Assembly (NCBI GenBank): GCA_027488845.1
Contig: JAIYBC010000033.1
Location: forward strand, 1-64,000
Direction of reading: 5' to 3'
Length of the DNA: 64,000 nucleotides
Source of the DNA: Verrucomicrobiales bacterium
GTDB taxonomy: Bacteria; Verrucomicrobiota; Verrucomicrobiia; Limisphaerales; UBA9464
Position numbers and translations under genes: made by a program. Positions 37,826-48,500 of this stretch are shown here, one piece after another. Each line of letters starts with the position of its first letter. The stretch's first letter is position 1. The notes beneath the pieces were generated by a model, which was not told the origin of the DNA, ran no database searches, and was given only the letters and a program-made list of their open reading frames with translations.

Positions 37826-38689
37826 ATGCGCCTTCCACTGCTCCTTTGCCTGCTCGCAGCCATCCCGGCCTGGGCCGAGGAGATCCGACTGCCGGCCCAG
37901 ATCCGCATGCCACTGTGGTCGGCGTCTGCTCCGGATGGCCGTGGCGGGGTGGATGCGTCGGCGAAGCCGATGGTCACCTTCCACCGGGCACCGGAACCCG
38001 ACGGCACCGTGATCGTCGTCTGCCCCGGAGGCGGCTACGGCGGACTGGTGACCGACGCCGAAGGCCATGGGATCGCGCGCTGGCTCAACGGGCATGGAAT
38101 CTCCGCGGTGGTGCTGGAGTACCGGCTGCCGGCGGGCAGGTCCGAGGTGCCGCTGCTGGATGCGAAACGGGCGATCCGCCTGGCGCGGCATCACGCGGCC
38201 GAATGGGGCGTGAAGACGAACCGCGTCGGCATCGTGGGCTTCTCCGCCGGAGGACACCTCGCCGCCACCGCCGCCACCCTCTTCGACGCCGGGGACTCCG
38301 GCGCGTCGGATCCCGTTGAGCGCCTCGGTTCCCGACCCGACTTCGCGATCCTCGTCTATCCGGTCATCACCATGGGCCCCGTGGGTCACCAGGGCTCGCG
38401 AGAGAACCTGCTCGGCAAGGATCCCGGACCGGAGCTGCTGAAGCGGTTCTCCGCCGAGCGGCAGGTGACATCGAAGACACCGCCGGTCTTCCTCGCGCAT
38501 GCCGTGGACGACCGGGTCGTGGACATCGGAAACAGCCGCAGGATGGCGGCGGCGCTCCAGTCCGCTGGCGTACCCCACACCCTGGTGGAACTGCCGGATG
38601 GCGACCACGGATTGAACGGCTACAAGGGAGCCTCCTGGGACCGCTGGCAACGGGAGTCGGTCGAATGGATCCGTTCCCGGTTGAAGTGA
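37826..38689 (+). CDS. secreted alpha/beta-hydrolase, acetyl-esterase-like
   Basis: A 287-residue exported esterase. The signal peptide is MRLPLLLCLLAAIPAWAEE. The oxyanion-type motif CPGGGYGGL (about 66-74) and the nucleophile Ser140 in GFSAGGH, then the acid in AHAVDDRVV and the His in DGDHGLNGY, make a complete catalytic triad. This is the pattern of BD-FAE/acetyl-xylan-esterase-like hydrolases that deacetylate plant polysaccharides. The ATG at 37826 is 82 bases after the preceding cytochrome/WD40 gene. The substrate is not certain; other short-chain esters are possible. Confidence 0.85.
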   Translation: MRLPLLLCLLAAIPAWAEEIRLPAQIRMPLWSASAPDGRGGVDASAKPMVTFHRAPEPDGTVIVVCPGGGYGGLVTDAEGHGIARWLNGHGISAVVLEYRLPAGRSEVPLLDAKRAIRLARHHAAEWGVKTNRVGIVGFSAGGHLAATAATLFDAGDSGASDPVERLGSRPDFAILVYPVITMGPVGHQGSRENLLGKDPGPELLKRFSAERQVTSKTPPVFLAHAVDDRVVDIGNSRRMAAALQSAGVPHTLVELPDGDHGLNGYKGASWDRWQRESVEWIRSRLK

Positions 38690-38702
38690 GGAAGGGCCGG
38701 CG

Positions 38703-39293
38703 GTGGACCGGCGTGGAGCCGATGCCGCGTCCACGAATTTCTTGCCGCTTCCACCAACCGGGCTTCCCGGGAATGCTGACCTCATCGTGACCTTCCAGAG
38801 AGACCGGCTTCTCCTGTGGATCGCCCAAGGCTTCGGCTCGGGTCGTCTGCGTCCGGGCCCCGGGACCTGGGGAAGCCTCGTGGGCCTGGCGATGGCCATT
38901 CCCCTGCTGCGACTGCCCGTCGCGGTCCAAGCCGCCGTCGCGGTCTCGCTGGCCATCCTCGCGGTGCCAGTGTGTGCGGCGGGCGAGCGCATCCTCGGAC
39001 GCAAGGACCCCGGCTCCGTGGTCTTCGACGAGATCGTCGCCATGCCTTTGGTGTTCCTCCCGGCCGCGGCCTTCTGGAACGCCCAGCCGCCGCCGAACCA
39101 GCTCCACAGGGCTTGGCCGGTGTTCCTCGCCGGGTTCGTCCTCTTCCGCGTCCTGGACATCTGGAAGCCATGGCCCATCCGGAGCCTTCAGAACCTCCAC
39201 GGAGGACTGGGCGTCGTCGTCGACGACCTCGCCGCGGCTCTGATCGCCGGCGGGGTGCTGATTCCGCTGTCGACCCTGCTGCCCAGACTTTGA
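38703..39293 (+). CDS. pgpA: phosphatidylglycerophosphatase A
   Basis: Membrane phosphatase making phosphatidylglycerol. Family signatures are GFGSGRLRPGPGTWGSLVG near the N-terminus, the acidic motif VVFDEIVAMPLVFL, the segment GFVLFRVLDIWKPWPIRSLQNLHGGLGVVVDD with several conserved residues, and a final hydrophobic helix. Two GTG starts are possible. 38703 has a good purine-rich ribosome site (GAGGAAGG) and gives 196 residues; 38787 gives 168 and fits the shortest family members. The gene follows the esterase by 13 bases, so an operon with it is possible but no functional link is clear. Confidence 0.92.
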   Translation: MDRRGADAASTNFLPLPPTGLPGNADLIVTFQRDRLLLWIAQGFGSGRLRPGPGTWGSLVGLAMAIPLLRLPVAVQAAVAVSLAILAVPVCAAGERILGRKDPGSVVFDEIVAMPLVFLPAAAFWNAQPPPNQLHRAWPVFLAGFVLFRVLDIWKPWPIRSLQNLHGGLGVVVDDLAAALIAGGVLIPLSTLLPRL

Positions 39294-39359
39294 GCAACGC
39301 GTCAGCCGGTCGGTGAAGCCATTGCCGGACCGAAACGCATCGAGGAGGATCGGTGGCGC

Positions 39360-40622
39360 ATGAACCGCCGACCGGCACTCGGATTCATCTTCGTCACGCT
39401 CTTCCTCGACGTGCTGGGGATCGGCCTGATCATCCCGATCCTTCCGAAGCTGGTGGAGAACTTCCACGGCGGGAACACCTCGAAGGCTTCCGTCACCGTC
39501 GGGGTCCTGTCCTCGCTCTACGCGCTGATGCAGTTCGTCTTCGCGCCCATCCTTGGCAACCTTTCCGACCGGTACGGGCGTCGGCCGGTGATCCTCGGAT
39601 CGCTCTTCGGCGGAGGGCTCGACTACATCCTCCTCGCCTTCGCGCCGAACCTCGGGTGGTTCTATGTCGGACGGGTCATCGCGGGCATGTCCGGCGCGAA
39701 CTTCACCGCCGCCACGGCCTACATCGCCGACATCAGCACGCCGGAGAAGCGTGCCGCGAACTTCGGCATCATCGGAGCCGCGTTCGGACTGGGATTCATC
39801 ACGGGCCCGGCACTCGGCGGATGGCTGGGAGCCACCGACCTGAAGCTGCCCTTCCTGGTCGCCGCCGGGCTCTCCCTCACCAACTGGCTCTACGGGTTCT
39901 TCGTGTTGCCCGAGTCGCTGGCCGTGGAGAACCGGCGCAGCTTCGACTGGAAGCGCGCCAATCCGCTCGGGTCCCTGCTGGCGCTTTCACGCTACCCCAT
40001 GGTGGGTGGACTCGCGTTGTCCACGTTCCTCGGCGGCGTGGCGATGCTCATCCTCCACAGCCTTTGGGCCATCTACACCGAGTACCGTTTCCAGTGGTCC
40101 CCGAAGGCGGTCGGCGGATCGCTGGCCTTCGTCGGCCTGCTCGCCGCGATCGTCCAAGGCGGACTCGCCCGCGTGATCGTGCCGAAGCTCGGCGAGATCC
40201 GCTCGGTGAAGGTCGGTCTCACGCTCGTCACGGTCAGCTACGTCGGATACGCCTTCTCGAACGCCGGATGGTTGATGTTCCTGCCGCTGCTCGTCGGCTG
40301 CATGGGCGGCATCGCCCAACCCGCCATGCAGGCGCTCGTGGCACACCGGGTGCCGGCCAATGAACAGGGCGCCGTCCAAGGGGCCATGCAGAGCCTCATG
40401 AGCGTCGCCGGCATCATCGGCCCGCTGATGGGGACCCAGGTCTTCGCCTTCTTCATCGGCCCTTCCGCGCCGTTCGTCTTCCCCGGCGCGCCGTTCCTGG
40501 TTTCCGCCGTCCTCGCGTCCATCGCCTTGGTCTCGGTGGTGAGGACCTTGAACCGCTTCCCTTCCCAATCGGGAAACGGTTCCCCTGCCCCCGCCACCGG
40601 CGACCTCCCACCCGGCCATTGA
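39360..40622 (+). CDS. MFS drug/tetracycline-type efflux transporter
   Basis: A 420-residue inner-membrane exporter of the DHA1/TCR (TetA-like) branch. It has 12 likely helices, the N-terminal [26 protein letters not shown] typical of TetA relatives, motif A in the loop after helix 2 ([14 protein letters not shown]), and motif C-like [17 protein letters not shown] in helix 5. The ATG at 39360 has a strong GAGGAGG site about 12 bases upstream. The substrate cannot be deduced; members export tetracyclines and other small hydrophobic molecules. The neighbouring pgpA (66 bases upstream) and flavoprotein (49 bases downstream) share its direction. Confidence 0.9.
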   Translation: MNRRPALGFIFVTLFLDVLGIGLIIPILPKLVENFHGGNTSKASVTVGVLSSLYALMQFVFAPILGNLSDRYGRRPVILGSLFGGGLDYILLAFAPNLGWFYVGRVIAGMSGANFTAATAYIADISTPEKRAANFGIIGAAFGLGFITGPALGGWLGATDLKLPFLVAAGLSLTNWLYGFFVLPESLAVENRRSFDWKRANPLGSLLALSRYPMVGGLALSTFLGGVAMLILHSLWAIYTEYRFQWSPKAVGGSLAFVGLLAAIVQGGLARVIVPKLGEIRSVKVGLTLVTVSYVGYAFSNAGWLMFLPLLVGCMGGIAQPAMQALVAHRVPANEQGAVQGAMQSLMSVAGIIGPLMGTQVFAFFIGPSAPFVFPGAPFLVSAVLASIALVSVVRTLNRFPSQSGNGSPAPATGDLPPGH

Positions 40623-40671
40623 GATCGACCGACGTCATCCCCAACTCGTAGCGTCAGACGCCCTTTCCCGG

Positions 40672-42093
40672 ATGCACTTTCCCAAGATCGCCACACTGAA
40701 TTCCCCGGAGGTTTTCCAACGCCGGCTTTCCGAACTCGGCCTCAACCTGTCCTTTGATCCGTCTCCCAGACCGGAGGTCCTTGGCCGCCCCATTCCGGCG
40801 GGAACCGGTGTTCCGCAACCCATCGGCAACCGCTTCGCGATCCTGCCCATGGAAGGTTGGGACGGAACCGCGGACGGACGGCCCACCGAACTGGTCCGCC
40901 GTCGCTGGAGACGCTTCGGAGAGAGCGGTGCGAAGCTGGTGTGGGGCGGCGAGGCCGTGGCCGTGCGGCACGACGGACGCGCGAACCCCCGGCAACTGGT
41001 CCTCTCGCCGGATCATGTCGGCGACATCGCCGGACTGCGGGCCGAACTCGTGGCCGAACACCGGCGGGTCCACGGCGGGACCGACGACCTCCTCGTGGGT
41101 GTCCAGCTGACCCACTCCGGCCGATTCGCCCGTCCCAACGATCCCAAGAGGCTCGAACCCCGCATCGCCTACCGGCATCCGCTCCTCGACGCGCGCTTCG
41201 GCATCACCGGGGACTCGGCCGTGCTCACCGACACCGAGGTCTCGGATCTGGTCGGAGACATCGTCGCCGCCGCCGTCCGCTCCCGGGAGGCGGGCTTCGG
41301 GTTCGTGGACATCAAGCACTGCCACGGCTACCTCGGACACGAGTTCCTCTCGGCCGTGACCCGACAGGGCCGCTATGGCGGTTCCTTCGTGAACCGGACC
41401 CGCTTCCTCACCGAGATCGTCGAGGGAATCCGCCGCGATGCGCCGGGTCTTGCCATCGGTGTCCGGCTCAGCCTGTTCGACTCCTTCCCATTCCAGAAGG
41501 GACCCGACGGAACCGGCATCCCGACGCCGTGGGAAGGCGACTACCCCTTCGCCTTCGGCGCGGATCCGAAGAACGCGCTCGAACAGGATCCCACCGAGCC
41601 GTACCGGTTCCTGGAGCTCCTCCTGGGACTTGGCATCCGCCTGGTCTGCCTAACGGCCGCCAGCCCGTACTACAATCCCCACCTCCAGCGTCCCGCCTCG
41701 ACACCGCCGAGCGACGGATATCTGCCCCCGGAAGACCCGCTGGTGGGAGTGGTGCGTCAGATCCAGGCGGTTGCCCGCGCCAAGGCGGCGTTCCCGGACC
41801 TCGTCGTCGTGGGATCCGCCTACACCTACCTCCAGGACTGGCTGCCGCAGGTCGCTTCGGCCCAGGTGGCCGCCGGCCACGTGGATGTCGTCGGACTCGG
41901 CCGGATGGTGCTCAGCTATCCGGAACTTCCGGCGGACATCCTAGCCGGAAGAACCGTCCAACGTCGCCGCATCTGCCGGACGTTCAGCGAATGCACCACC
42001 GGGCCCCGCAACGGTCTGGTGAGCGGCTGCTTCCCCCTCGACGACTTCTACAAGGGGCATCCCGACGCAATCCGGCTGAAGGCCCTCCGCTAG
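40672..42093 (+). CDS. old-yellow-enzyme-family NADH:flavin oxidoreductase
   Basis: FMN-dependent oxidoreductase of the OYE/TIM-barrel family, 473 residues. FMN-barrel landmarks are [12 protein letters not shown] (strand 1), [32 protein letters not shown] (the family's HAAHGYLL-like active-site helix), GVRLSLFD and a final phosphate-binding GLGRM. The C-terminal tail holds a few cysteines (CRTFSEC, SGC) but not the four-Cys cluster spacing of dienoyl-CoA reductases, so a [4Fe-4S] cluster is not supported. A long insertion (about 275-350) is unusual. ATG at 40672. Convergent with the ClpX-like gene, only 3 bases apart. Substrate unknown. Confidence 0.85.
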   Translation: MHFPKIATLNSPEVFQRRLSELGLNLSFDPSPRPEVLGRPIPAGTGVPQPIGNRFAILPMEGWDGTADGRPTELVRRRWRRFGESGAKLVWGGEAVAVRHDGRANPRQLVLSPDHVGDIAGLRAELVAEHRRVHGGTDDLLVGVQLTHSGRFARPNDPKRLEPRIAYRHPLLDARFGITGDSAVLTDTEVSDLVGDIVAAAVRSREAGFGFVDIKHCHGYLGHEFLSAVTRQGRYGGSFVNRTRFLTEIVEGIRRDAPGLAIGVRLSLFDSFPFQKGPDGTGIPTPWEGDYPFAFGADPKNALEQDPTEPYRFLELLLGLGIRLVCLTAASPYYNPHLQRPASTPPSDGYLPPEDPLVGVVRQIQAVARAKAAFPDLVVVGSAYTYLQDWLPQVASAQVAAGHVDVVGLGRMVLSYPELPADILAGRTVQRRRICRTFSECTTGPRNGLVSGCFPLDDFYKGHPDAIRLKALR

Positions 42094-42096
42094 CCG

Positions 42097-43383
42097 TCAT
42101 TCCGCGGCCGGCGGCTCCTTTCGGGGCTTTGCGGACCGGGCCTCGGACAGGAGGCGCTTGAGCACGACAGCGGGCTTCTCGACCAGTTCCGGCGTGACCT
42201 GGAAGGACCGGACCCGGCTCGACGGCAAGGCGAACTTCAGGTCGCGGAAGACGCGTTCGCAGACGGTCATCAGGCCGCGTGCGCCGGTGTTCTCGCCGGT
42301 GGCCAGCTCGGCAAGTCGCCTCAGGCCTTCGTCGGTGAACTCCGCGGTGATGCCATACGCGGCGAAGGCCCGCTCGTATTGCCGGATCAGGCTGCTTTCG
42401 CTCCGGCGCAGCACCTCAAACAGATGCCCGGTGTCCAAGCCATGGCAGGCCACGCGGACCGGAAGGCGTCCGACAAACTCCGGCTCGAGGCCGTACTGGA
42501 TGAAGTCGGCGGTCATCGCCCGGGCGTACAGCTCGTCGGCTTCCAAACGTTGCACCTTCGCCCTCGCCGGCGTCCCGCCTTCGGCGCCGGCGGCTTCGGC
42601 AAGCCGATGCCGGATCTGTTTCTCCATCCCGGCGAAGGCGCCGCTCACGATGAAGAGGATGTGACGGGTGTTGATGGTCTCCGGCTGGGCCGATCCACCA
42701 CCACGCATCGCGCTCATCGCGTTCTGGATCTGGCCGGTCATGTCGTTCGGCGAGACCAGCGGAACGTCACCGTCCTCCATCAGCTTCAGCAGGTTCGTCT
42801 GCACCCCGCGGCCGGAGACGTCGCGCCCCCCGCCTTCCCCGCGGGTCGCCAGCTTGTCCACCTCGTCGAGGTAGATGATGCCATGGGATGCCTTCTTGAC
42901 GCTGCCGCCAGCCCGGCGGACGAGGTCGCGGACGAGGTCGTCGACATCGCCGCCGACGTAGCCGGTCTCGCTGAACTTGGTGGCGTCGGCCTTCACGAAG
43001 GGCACGCCGATCAGTTCCGCGGCGGAACGGATGAGGTGGGTCTTGCCGACACCGGTCGGACCCAGCAGCAGCACGTTCTGCTTCTGGTAGAACGGGGCCT
43101 CCTCTCCGTCGAGGCATCGGCGCACATGTTGGAAATGGTCGCACAAGGCGACGCTGAGGACCTTCTTCGCTTCGGCCTGTCCGATGACGAACCGGTCGAG
43201 ATGACGCGCGATCTGGCGCGGGAGTAGATCGAAGGCGAACTCCTCGGAGGGGGTCGCCGTCTGCATCACACCCGGTTTCGGTGCCACGTCCTCCGCCGGG
43301 GCAGTGGCGGCTGCGGATCTGCGAGGGCGGGAGGGGCCACGGGTGACGGGGCCCAAGGCGGAGGGATGACCAGATGCAGGCAT
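42097..43383 (-). CDS. ClpX-like AAA+ ATPase without zinc domain or ClpP-docking loop
   Basis: A 428-residue AAA+ ATPase clearly in the ClpX family: Walker A LLLGPTGVGKTHL (108-115), pore loop ETGYVGGDVDDLV (141-144 GYVG), Walker B IIYLDEVDK, the block EPEFVGRLPV, and sensor-2 NTGARGLM. Three ClpX hallmarks are missing. There is no four-Cys N-terminal zinc-binding domain (the N-terminus is a 45-residue Ala/Pro linker). The RKH pore-2 loop is replaced by SPNDMTGQIQNAMSAMRGGG. The ClpP-binding IGF tripeptide is absent from the AEAAGAEGGTPARAK loop. ATG at 43383; an internal ATG at 43266 would still keep the ATPase. Probably an unfoldase that does not dock ClpP. The usual clpP/tig neighbours are absent. 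Confidence 0.88.
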   Translation of the reverse strand: MPASGHPSALGPVTRGPSRPRRSAAATAPAEDVAPKPGVMQTATPSEEFAFDLLPRQIARHLDRFVIGQAEAKKVLSVALCDHFQHVRRCLDGEEAPFYQKQNVLLLGPTGVGKTHLIRSAAELIGVPFVKADATKFSETGYVGGDVDDLVRDLVRRAGGSVKKASHGIIYLDEVDKLATRGEGGGRDVSGRGVQTNLLKLMEDGDVPLVSPNDMTGQIQNAMSAMRGGGSAQPETINTRHILFIVSGAFAGMEKQIRHRLAEAAGAEGGTPARAKVQRLEADELYARAMTADFIQYGLEPEFVGRLPVRVACHGLDTGHLFEVLRRSESSLIRQYERAFAAYGITAEFTDEGLRRLAELATGENTGARGLMTVCERVFRDLKFALPSSRVRSFQVTPELVEKPAVVLKRLLSEARSAKPRKEPPAAE

Positions 43384-43488
43384 GACGATGTCGGGACAAT
43401 TCGACACTTCCAAGGTGGGGGCATTTGGCACGAACCCCAAATCCGAAGTTCGCGGCGCACGGAATGGGCGTGTCCGAAGCGGAACGAG

Positions 43489-44181
43489 ATGCGTTGCATC
43501 CGACCGGTTCGGATCAAGACTTCCGGGGTGCCACGGGAAAGCAAAGCCGCCCGCCAGGAGCGGACCCAAAGGATCCTGGAGGTCCTCCAAACCACCTATC
43601 CCAACGCCTACTGCGAGCTGACCTTCTCCACGCCGCTGGAACTCCTGGTGGCCACCATCCTGTCGGCCCAGTGCACCGACAAGCAGGTCAACATCGTCAC
43701 CGCAGACCTCTTCAGGAAGTATCGGAGTGCTGCCGACTACGCGTCTGCGGATCCCCTGGTCCTGGAGTCCGACGTCCGTCGGATCGGCCTCTACCGGAAC
43801 AAGGCGAAGAACATCCAGGCCTGCTGTCGCGCCCTTCTGGAGCGTCACGGTGGCGAGGTGCCACGGCGGATGGAGGATCTCACGGCCCTCGCCGGAGTCG
43901 GACGAAAGACCGCCAACGTCGTCCTCGGAAACGCCTTCGGCATCAACGTCGGCGTGGTGGTGGACACCCATGTGGGACGACTCTCAACGAGACTGGGGCT
44001 GACCCGGGAGACGGATCCGGTCCACGTCGAGCGGGCCTTGATGGAGCTGGTGCCGCAGCCGCGCTGGACCGACTTCAGTCACCAGCTGATCTGGCACGGA
44101 CGACGCCGTTGTGCCGCCCGGAAACCGGACTGCGCCCACTGCGAGTTGGCCGCCCTGTGTCCTTCCAACGGTCGGGTTTGA
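43489..44181 (+). CDS. nth: endonuclease III
   Basis: DNA glycosylase/AP lyase for oxidised pyrimidines, 230 residues. The helix-hairpin-helix GVGRKTANVVLGNAF carries catalytic Lys140, and catalytic Asp159 is in VVVDTHVGR. The [4Fe-4S] loop is complete (CAARKPDCAHCELAALC, spacing C-x6-C-x2-C-x5-C). The start is the ATG at 43489; a GTG at 43528 would give 217 residues, closer to E. coli Nth, and also fits. Divergent from the ClpX-like gene, with 105 bases between the starts, and followed 91 bases on by pyrE. Confidence 0.95.
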   Translation: MRCIRPVRIKTSGVPRESKAARQERTQRILEVLQTTYPNAYCELTFSTPLELLVATILSAQCTDKQVNIVTADLFRKYRSAADYASADPLVLESDVRRIGLYRNKAKNIQACCRALLERHGGEVPRRMEDLTALAGVGRKTANVVLGNAFGINVGVVVDTHVGRLSTRLGLTRETDPVHVERALMELVPQPRWTDFSHQLIWHGRRRCAARKPDCAHCELAALCPSNGRV

Positions 44182-44272
44182 GCCGACGATGGCGTTCGAA
44201 TTGGGTTTGGGACGGTGATGGCCGATTTCGAAACGCTTCCTCCCCAGGGGTGACCCGGTTTAGCGTGCCGCC

Positions 44273-44839
44273 ATGACTTCGGACGAGGCCCTTGGATTGT
44301 TCCGTCAAACCGGTGCGTTGCTGGAAGGCCACTTCCTGCTCCGGAGCGGTCTGCACAGCCGGCAGTTCTTCCAATGCGCACTCGCCCTGCAGCGGATGCC
44401 GATCGTGGAGAAGTTCGGCGCCGCATTGGCCGCACGGGTGGCGGACCTGGGCGTCGAGACGGTCGTGGCACCGGCCATGGGTGGACTTGTGATCGGCCAG
44501 GAGGTCGCCCGCCAACTGGGTTGCCGCTTCATCTTCGCGGAAAAGGAAGAAGGGCGTCTGGTGCTCCGTCGTGGATTCACGCTGCGTCCCGGTGAACGTT
44601 GCCTGGTGGTCGAGGACGTCGTCACGAAGGGTGGACGCGCCTTGGAGACCATCGAAATCGTCAAGGGCTTGGGAGGCGTGGTGACCGGCGTCGCCATGTT
44701 GGTCAACCGCTCGGATGGCACCTTGGATCTGGGTGCCCCGCTGTTCGAGTTGATCCGGTTGAACGTCGAAACCTTCGCTCCGGAGAACCTGCCCTCAGAT
44801 CTGGCGGCGACGCCCGCCATCAAGCCAGGAAGCAAGTAG
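44273..44839 (+). CDS. pyrE: orotate phosphoribosyltransferase
   Basis: Joins orotate to PRPP in pyrimidine synthesis. The 188-residue cytoplasmic protein has the PRPP-binding motif CLVVEDVVTKGGR (about 118-130), FRQTGALLEGHFLLRSGLHS at the N-terminus and the flexible-loop lysines near IFAEKEEGRLVLRRGF. The active-site region VVAPAMGGLVIGQEVARQLG is typical. ATG at 44273. Follows nth on the same strand with a 91-base gap. It is convergent with coaE, 32 bases apart; only a weak hairpin lies between them. Confidence 0.95.
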   Translation: MTSDEALGLFRQTGALLEGHFLLRSGLHSRQFFQCALALQRMPIVEKFGAALAARVADLGVETVVAPAMGGLVIGQEVARQLGCRFIFAEKEEGRLVLRRGFTLRPGERCLVVEDVVTKGGRALETIEIVKGLGGVVTGVAMLVNRSDGTLDLGAPLFELIRLNVETFAPENLPSDLAATPAIKPGSK

Positions 44840-44871
44840 GACGAGCCCGGCCACTACGAGGGCTTGGGTAC

Positions 44872-45471
44872 TCAGCCCGGAAGGCAACCCCACCGGTCGA
44901 GCAGCAGCCTCCACTGATCATCGAGGCAGAGGAGGTCGCCTTCGTTCCAGATCACCGCATCGGATCGCTTCAACTTCTCCTCCATTGGAATCTGGGCTTC
45001 GAGGCGGGCCTTGATCTGGTCGCCGCTCCATCCCCGGTTACCGAGGCGGATCCTCTGGGTGATCGCTGAGCAACCGATCCCCACCACGTGATCGAAGTGG
45101 GCCGCGTAGTCCTTCTCGAAGAGCAGTGGAATCACGACGAAGGCGACGGGGGATCCAACTGAACGCCGTTGATCAAGCCAAGCCTGCCAACGCTCTTGGA
45201 TGCGTGGATGGAGGATCCGCTCCAATTCGAGCCGAGCCGCAGGATCCGGGAAGACGCGGGCGGCCATCGCCGCGCGGTTGAGGCCGCAATCGGCGTCCAA
45301 GAATCCTGTGCCGAACGAACGGACGACCGCATCCAGGCCCGCTGTACCCGGAGCGACGACATCCCGGGCAACTTGATCGGTATCGAGAACCGGAAGTCCG
45401 AGACGGCACAGAAGGTCGGAAGAAGCCGATTTGCCTGCACCGATCCCGCCCGTGATTCCAACCGATTTCAT
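44872..45471 (-). CDS. coaE: dephospho-CoA kinase
   Basis: Last step of coenzyme A synthesis: phosphorylates dephospho-CoA. The 199-residue protein opens with the P-loop SVGITGGIGAGKSAS (P-loop residues 8-15), then LDTDQVARDVVAPGT (substrate site), HPRIQERW and VVIPLLFEKDYAAHFDHVVGI, all of which match the CoaE fold (P-loop, CoA domain, lid). ATG at 45471. The terminator of the upstream surface-protein operon lies directly before this start (45474-45510), so coaE needs its own promoter, or is reached by read-through. No such promoter was recognised. Confidence 0.95.
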   Translation of the reverse strand: MKSVGITGGIGAGKSASSDLLCRLGLPVLDTDQVARDVVAPGTAGLDAVVRSFGTGFLDADCGLNRAAMAARVFPDPAARLELERILHPRIQERWQAWLDQRRSVGSPVAFVVIPLLFEKDYAAHFDHVVGIGCSAITQRIRLGNRGWSGDQIKARLEAQIPMEEKLKRSDAVIWNEGDLLCLDDQWRLLLDRWGCLPG

Positions 45472-45473
45472 GA

Positions 45474-45510
45474 AATGAAAAAGGCGCCGGAAGTCATCCC
45501 CCCGGCGCCT
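45474..45510 (-). terminator. intrinsic terminator of the surface-protein operon
   Basis: On the minus strand GGCGCCGG is followed by an 11-base loop and CCGGCGCC, an eight-base perfect stem, and then TTTTTCATTTC. It starts 13 bases after the stop codon of the 1094-residue exported protein (45523) and ends just before the coaE ATG at 45471. Confidence 0.85.
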
Positions 45511-45522
45511 TGGATCACCCGT

Positions 45523-48500
45523 TCAGGGCGTATAGACGACCCGGTAGGTCTTGGCACCGGTGCCTTGGGACATCGGATCGTAGAACTTGAGCACCTTGCT
45601 GGAGGTGTTCGAGTTGGAGATCGAACCAATCCGAGTCCAAGCGGTCCCAGCGGCGGGTTCATTCGCCATGATGGAGTAGCTCGTGCCCGGTGCAGCATTC
45701 CAACCGATCTCGAAGTAGGGCTGGTTGTTGAGGCTGACCACCTTGGTGGCGATGTTGACTCCCGCGAAGGGAGTCGCATCCGCGGCGTTGACCACGCCAT
45801 CACCATCGGAGTCGATTGAAGCGCTGTAGCGGAACGACCAGGGAGCCTGCACACTGAATCCACCGCCAACCGTGGTCACCACGCTTCCTCCGGAAACCGA
45901 AGGGTTGGCAACGCGACGCAGACGACCGTTGTAGGCGCCATCGAGCACCGTGGCATTCAACTCGATGCCATCGACGGTGACGACGTTGTAGTAGAGGCGG
46001 AAGTTCGGATCGATATCGAGAGCGGTCTCGAGGCCGTCGAAGTCCACGATGTTGTTGGTGACGTCGATGAAGTAGGCAAAGCCAGGGCCCAACTCAAGGC
46101 GACGCACGTAGAGGGCTGCCGGCGCGCTGGAAGACGGCGAAAGGAGGATCTGGCCGAACTCATCGACATCCAAGGTCAGGGCCCCGAGCGCGGAGTTGTT
46201 GGCAAACCCGGCCTCACCTGGACCACGGTCCGCAGACGGCCACTCAAGCGAGGCCAGCCCGAAGCGGCCCGCAGCGAGGTCCACATTCACCCCTTCGAGG
46301 TTGTTCACAGGCGCATTGCGCTCAAGTCGAACCCCAAGGCCGGAAATGGTGAGCAACGGGGGGCCGGCGGTGAACCCATTCGCGTTGAAGGAGTTCGTGG
46401 CGTCCAAGACCACCAATCCCGGACCGGCGATGAAGCCGCCAGAGGTGACGTTCAAATCCCCGGCTCGGATGGTCAGTGCCCCTCCAGATTGAATGTTGAC
46501 GAAGGCACCGGCCAGCGTCATCTGGCTCGCGGACAAATTCATCACGTTCAGCGCCCGAAGGGCACCAGCATTGGTCAACTGGGTTGCATGGGCACCGAGG
46601 AATCCACTGGAGAAGATGGTTCCTTGGTTGACCAAACCATTGAGGGTCCTGCCGTTCCTGGGTTCAAAGGCGAATACCTCGCCGAAAATCAGGCCGGAGT
46701 TGAAGAGATTGGACAGCCTCGGAAAACTACGAGGTGTCACGCCAGTCGAACCGGAAACAGTGAACGAAGACTCGTTATTCCAGTTCTCGGTAATCGGCGC
46801 CACTTGCTCCGCGGAGGCCGGCACGATAGCGGCGGGATCAATCCCAGGGAAGAAGGAGTTCACCGCGGTCGGATCTGGAATCGTGAAGTCGATCGGATCG
46901 ACAGTGGTCAGATTGGTCGCCCGAAGCTTCAGAGAAACCAGTTGCCCAATCGTCTCAAGGGGCTGGAAGTCCGCATCGATCACCATGACACGGAAGAAGG
47001 TTTCGCCATGCAGTGCGGTCGTGGAATTCGTGTCAGTGGAGTTCGGATCGGCAAAATCAGCCGAGTTCGTCCAAGCCATGACCATCATACGGACCGTGCC
47101 GTTGAGGTTCGGTTGACCGATTGGATTCAATCCCTGATAGACGAGCGTACCATTGGTCGAACCGAGATCGTAATGGGCGAACGGAGCGGCGATACTGGTG
47201 TTGCGAGAGGAAGTGACATGATCAGCCCGGATCCGCGCAACACCGGACGCGCGAATCCGCGTATCACGCAGATCCAGATTGGTTGCATCCAAGCGGATAC
47301 GCCCAGCCATGTTTGTGAGGAAGGCGATCTCCGGGAGTCGGCTAAAGCTTCCAAGCAGTCCAGGTGGAAGATTGATTCCAAGGAAGTTCAAGAGCCCGCT
47401 GTTGGCCGGACTCGGAATCTGAGAAGGCAATGAGGTGAGGCTGAACTCGTACGACATATAGTCGTTGGTCATCACCGAGTTCGTGTAGGGAATCGTTCCT
47501 TGGAGGATGTCAAAATAGCCATCCGTGAAGAGGAGCGGAGTGAAGGAGGCGTTTGCCCCAGTGTCATCATCCCCGAGAAGGGTCAATAGATTGGTACGAG
47601 AGATCGGGTTGCGGATGTCGAAGGGATCTCCCAAGAAGGCCCGATCCTCCCGACTGACCGGAATACGAACTCCTGGCTGGACACCGATGGATACATACCG
47701 AGGAATCATCCGATCGGCGAAATTATATTCCCGAGCGTAGGGAGCGTTGGTTGGATAGTTTTGACTCCAACCCTCAGAGATGGTGACCACGCGGAAATCG
47801 ACAGAGCTGTCAGTATTATTGGTGACAACATAGCCGAAGCGGGCTTCCAACGGCTGCCCAAGACCGACGGTCGCAGATGCCAGAACCTCCGGGTTGCGAT
47901 TGATGATGAAAACCGCGCTGATCTCGTTGTTGGTTGGCGAGAGAAGGTTGGTCGAGATGTAGGTTAGTGCCCCGACGTTGGGGTTCAGTCCCGTAGTGGA
48001 AAGGACACGAGTGATCCATCCTGAGGGATCCGAAGCCGGGTCCGTCGGAGGAACATCTGTAGAGGAGATATAGCGGAGATTCAGTTCCGCATTGGTCTTC
48101 ACCACGGAAACGATTCCAGCAGGAGTGGCGAAGTCCTCAGTCACCTCCAGCGGAGCGGCAAAGCTGGCAAGATCCGTACGAACCGAATAGAAGCCCCAGT
48201 TCAATCCCCGGACCCCAGGAGGATTGTAGGCGACATGCATTTGGGGCGGATCGTAGAAGGTGACCCGTGTCTGTTCGATTTCGGTTTTCTGGAGAGTCAG
48301 CAGCGACGAACGACGGAGATCAACATTGGCTCCAGCAACGGCAAGGTCGCCCCAGTAGGCCACCGAGAAAACACCGCGATTGATGATGCTGTTCGCCGAG
48401 AAGTTCAGATAGCCACCATCACCGAAGCTGTAACCCTGGCCGCTCGGGAAGCCGAACGCAATTTCGGGTGAGCCTTCTGCATCGATGACACCGGTCTGTG

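Noticed and set aside
40672-42093. [4Fe-4S] dienoyl-CoA-reductase-type enzyme
   Set aside because: The C-terminal cysteines do not have the four-Cys cluster spacing; only the FMN barrel is supported.
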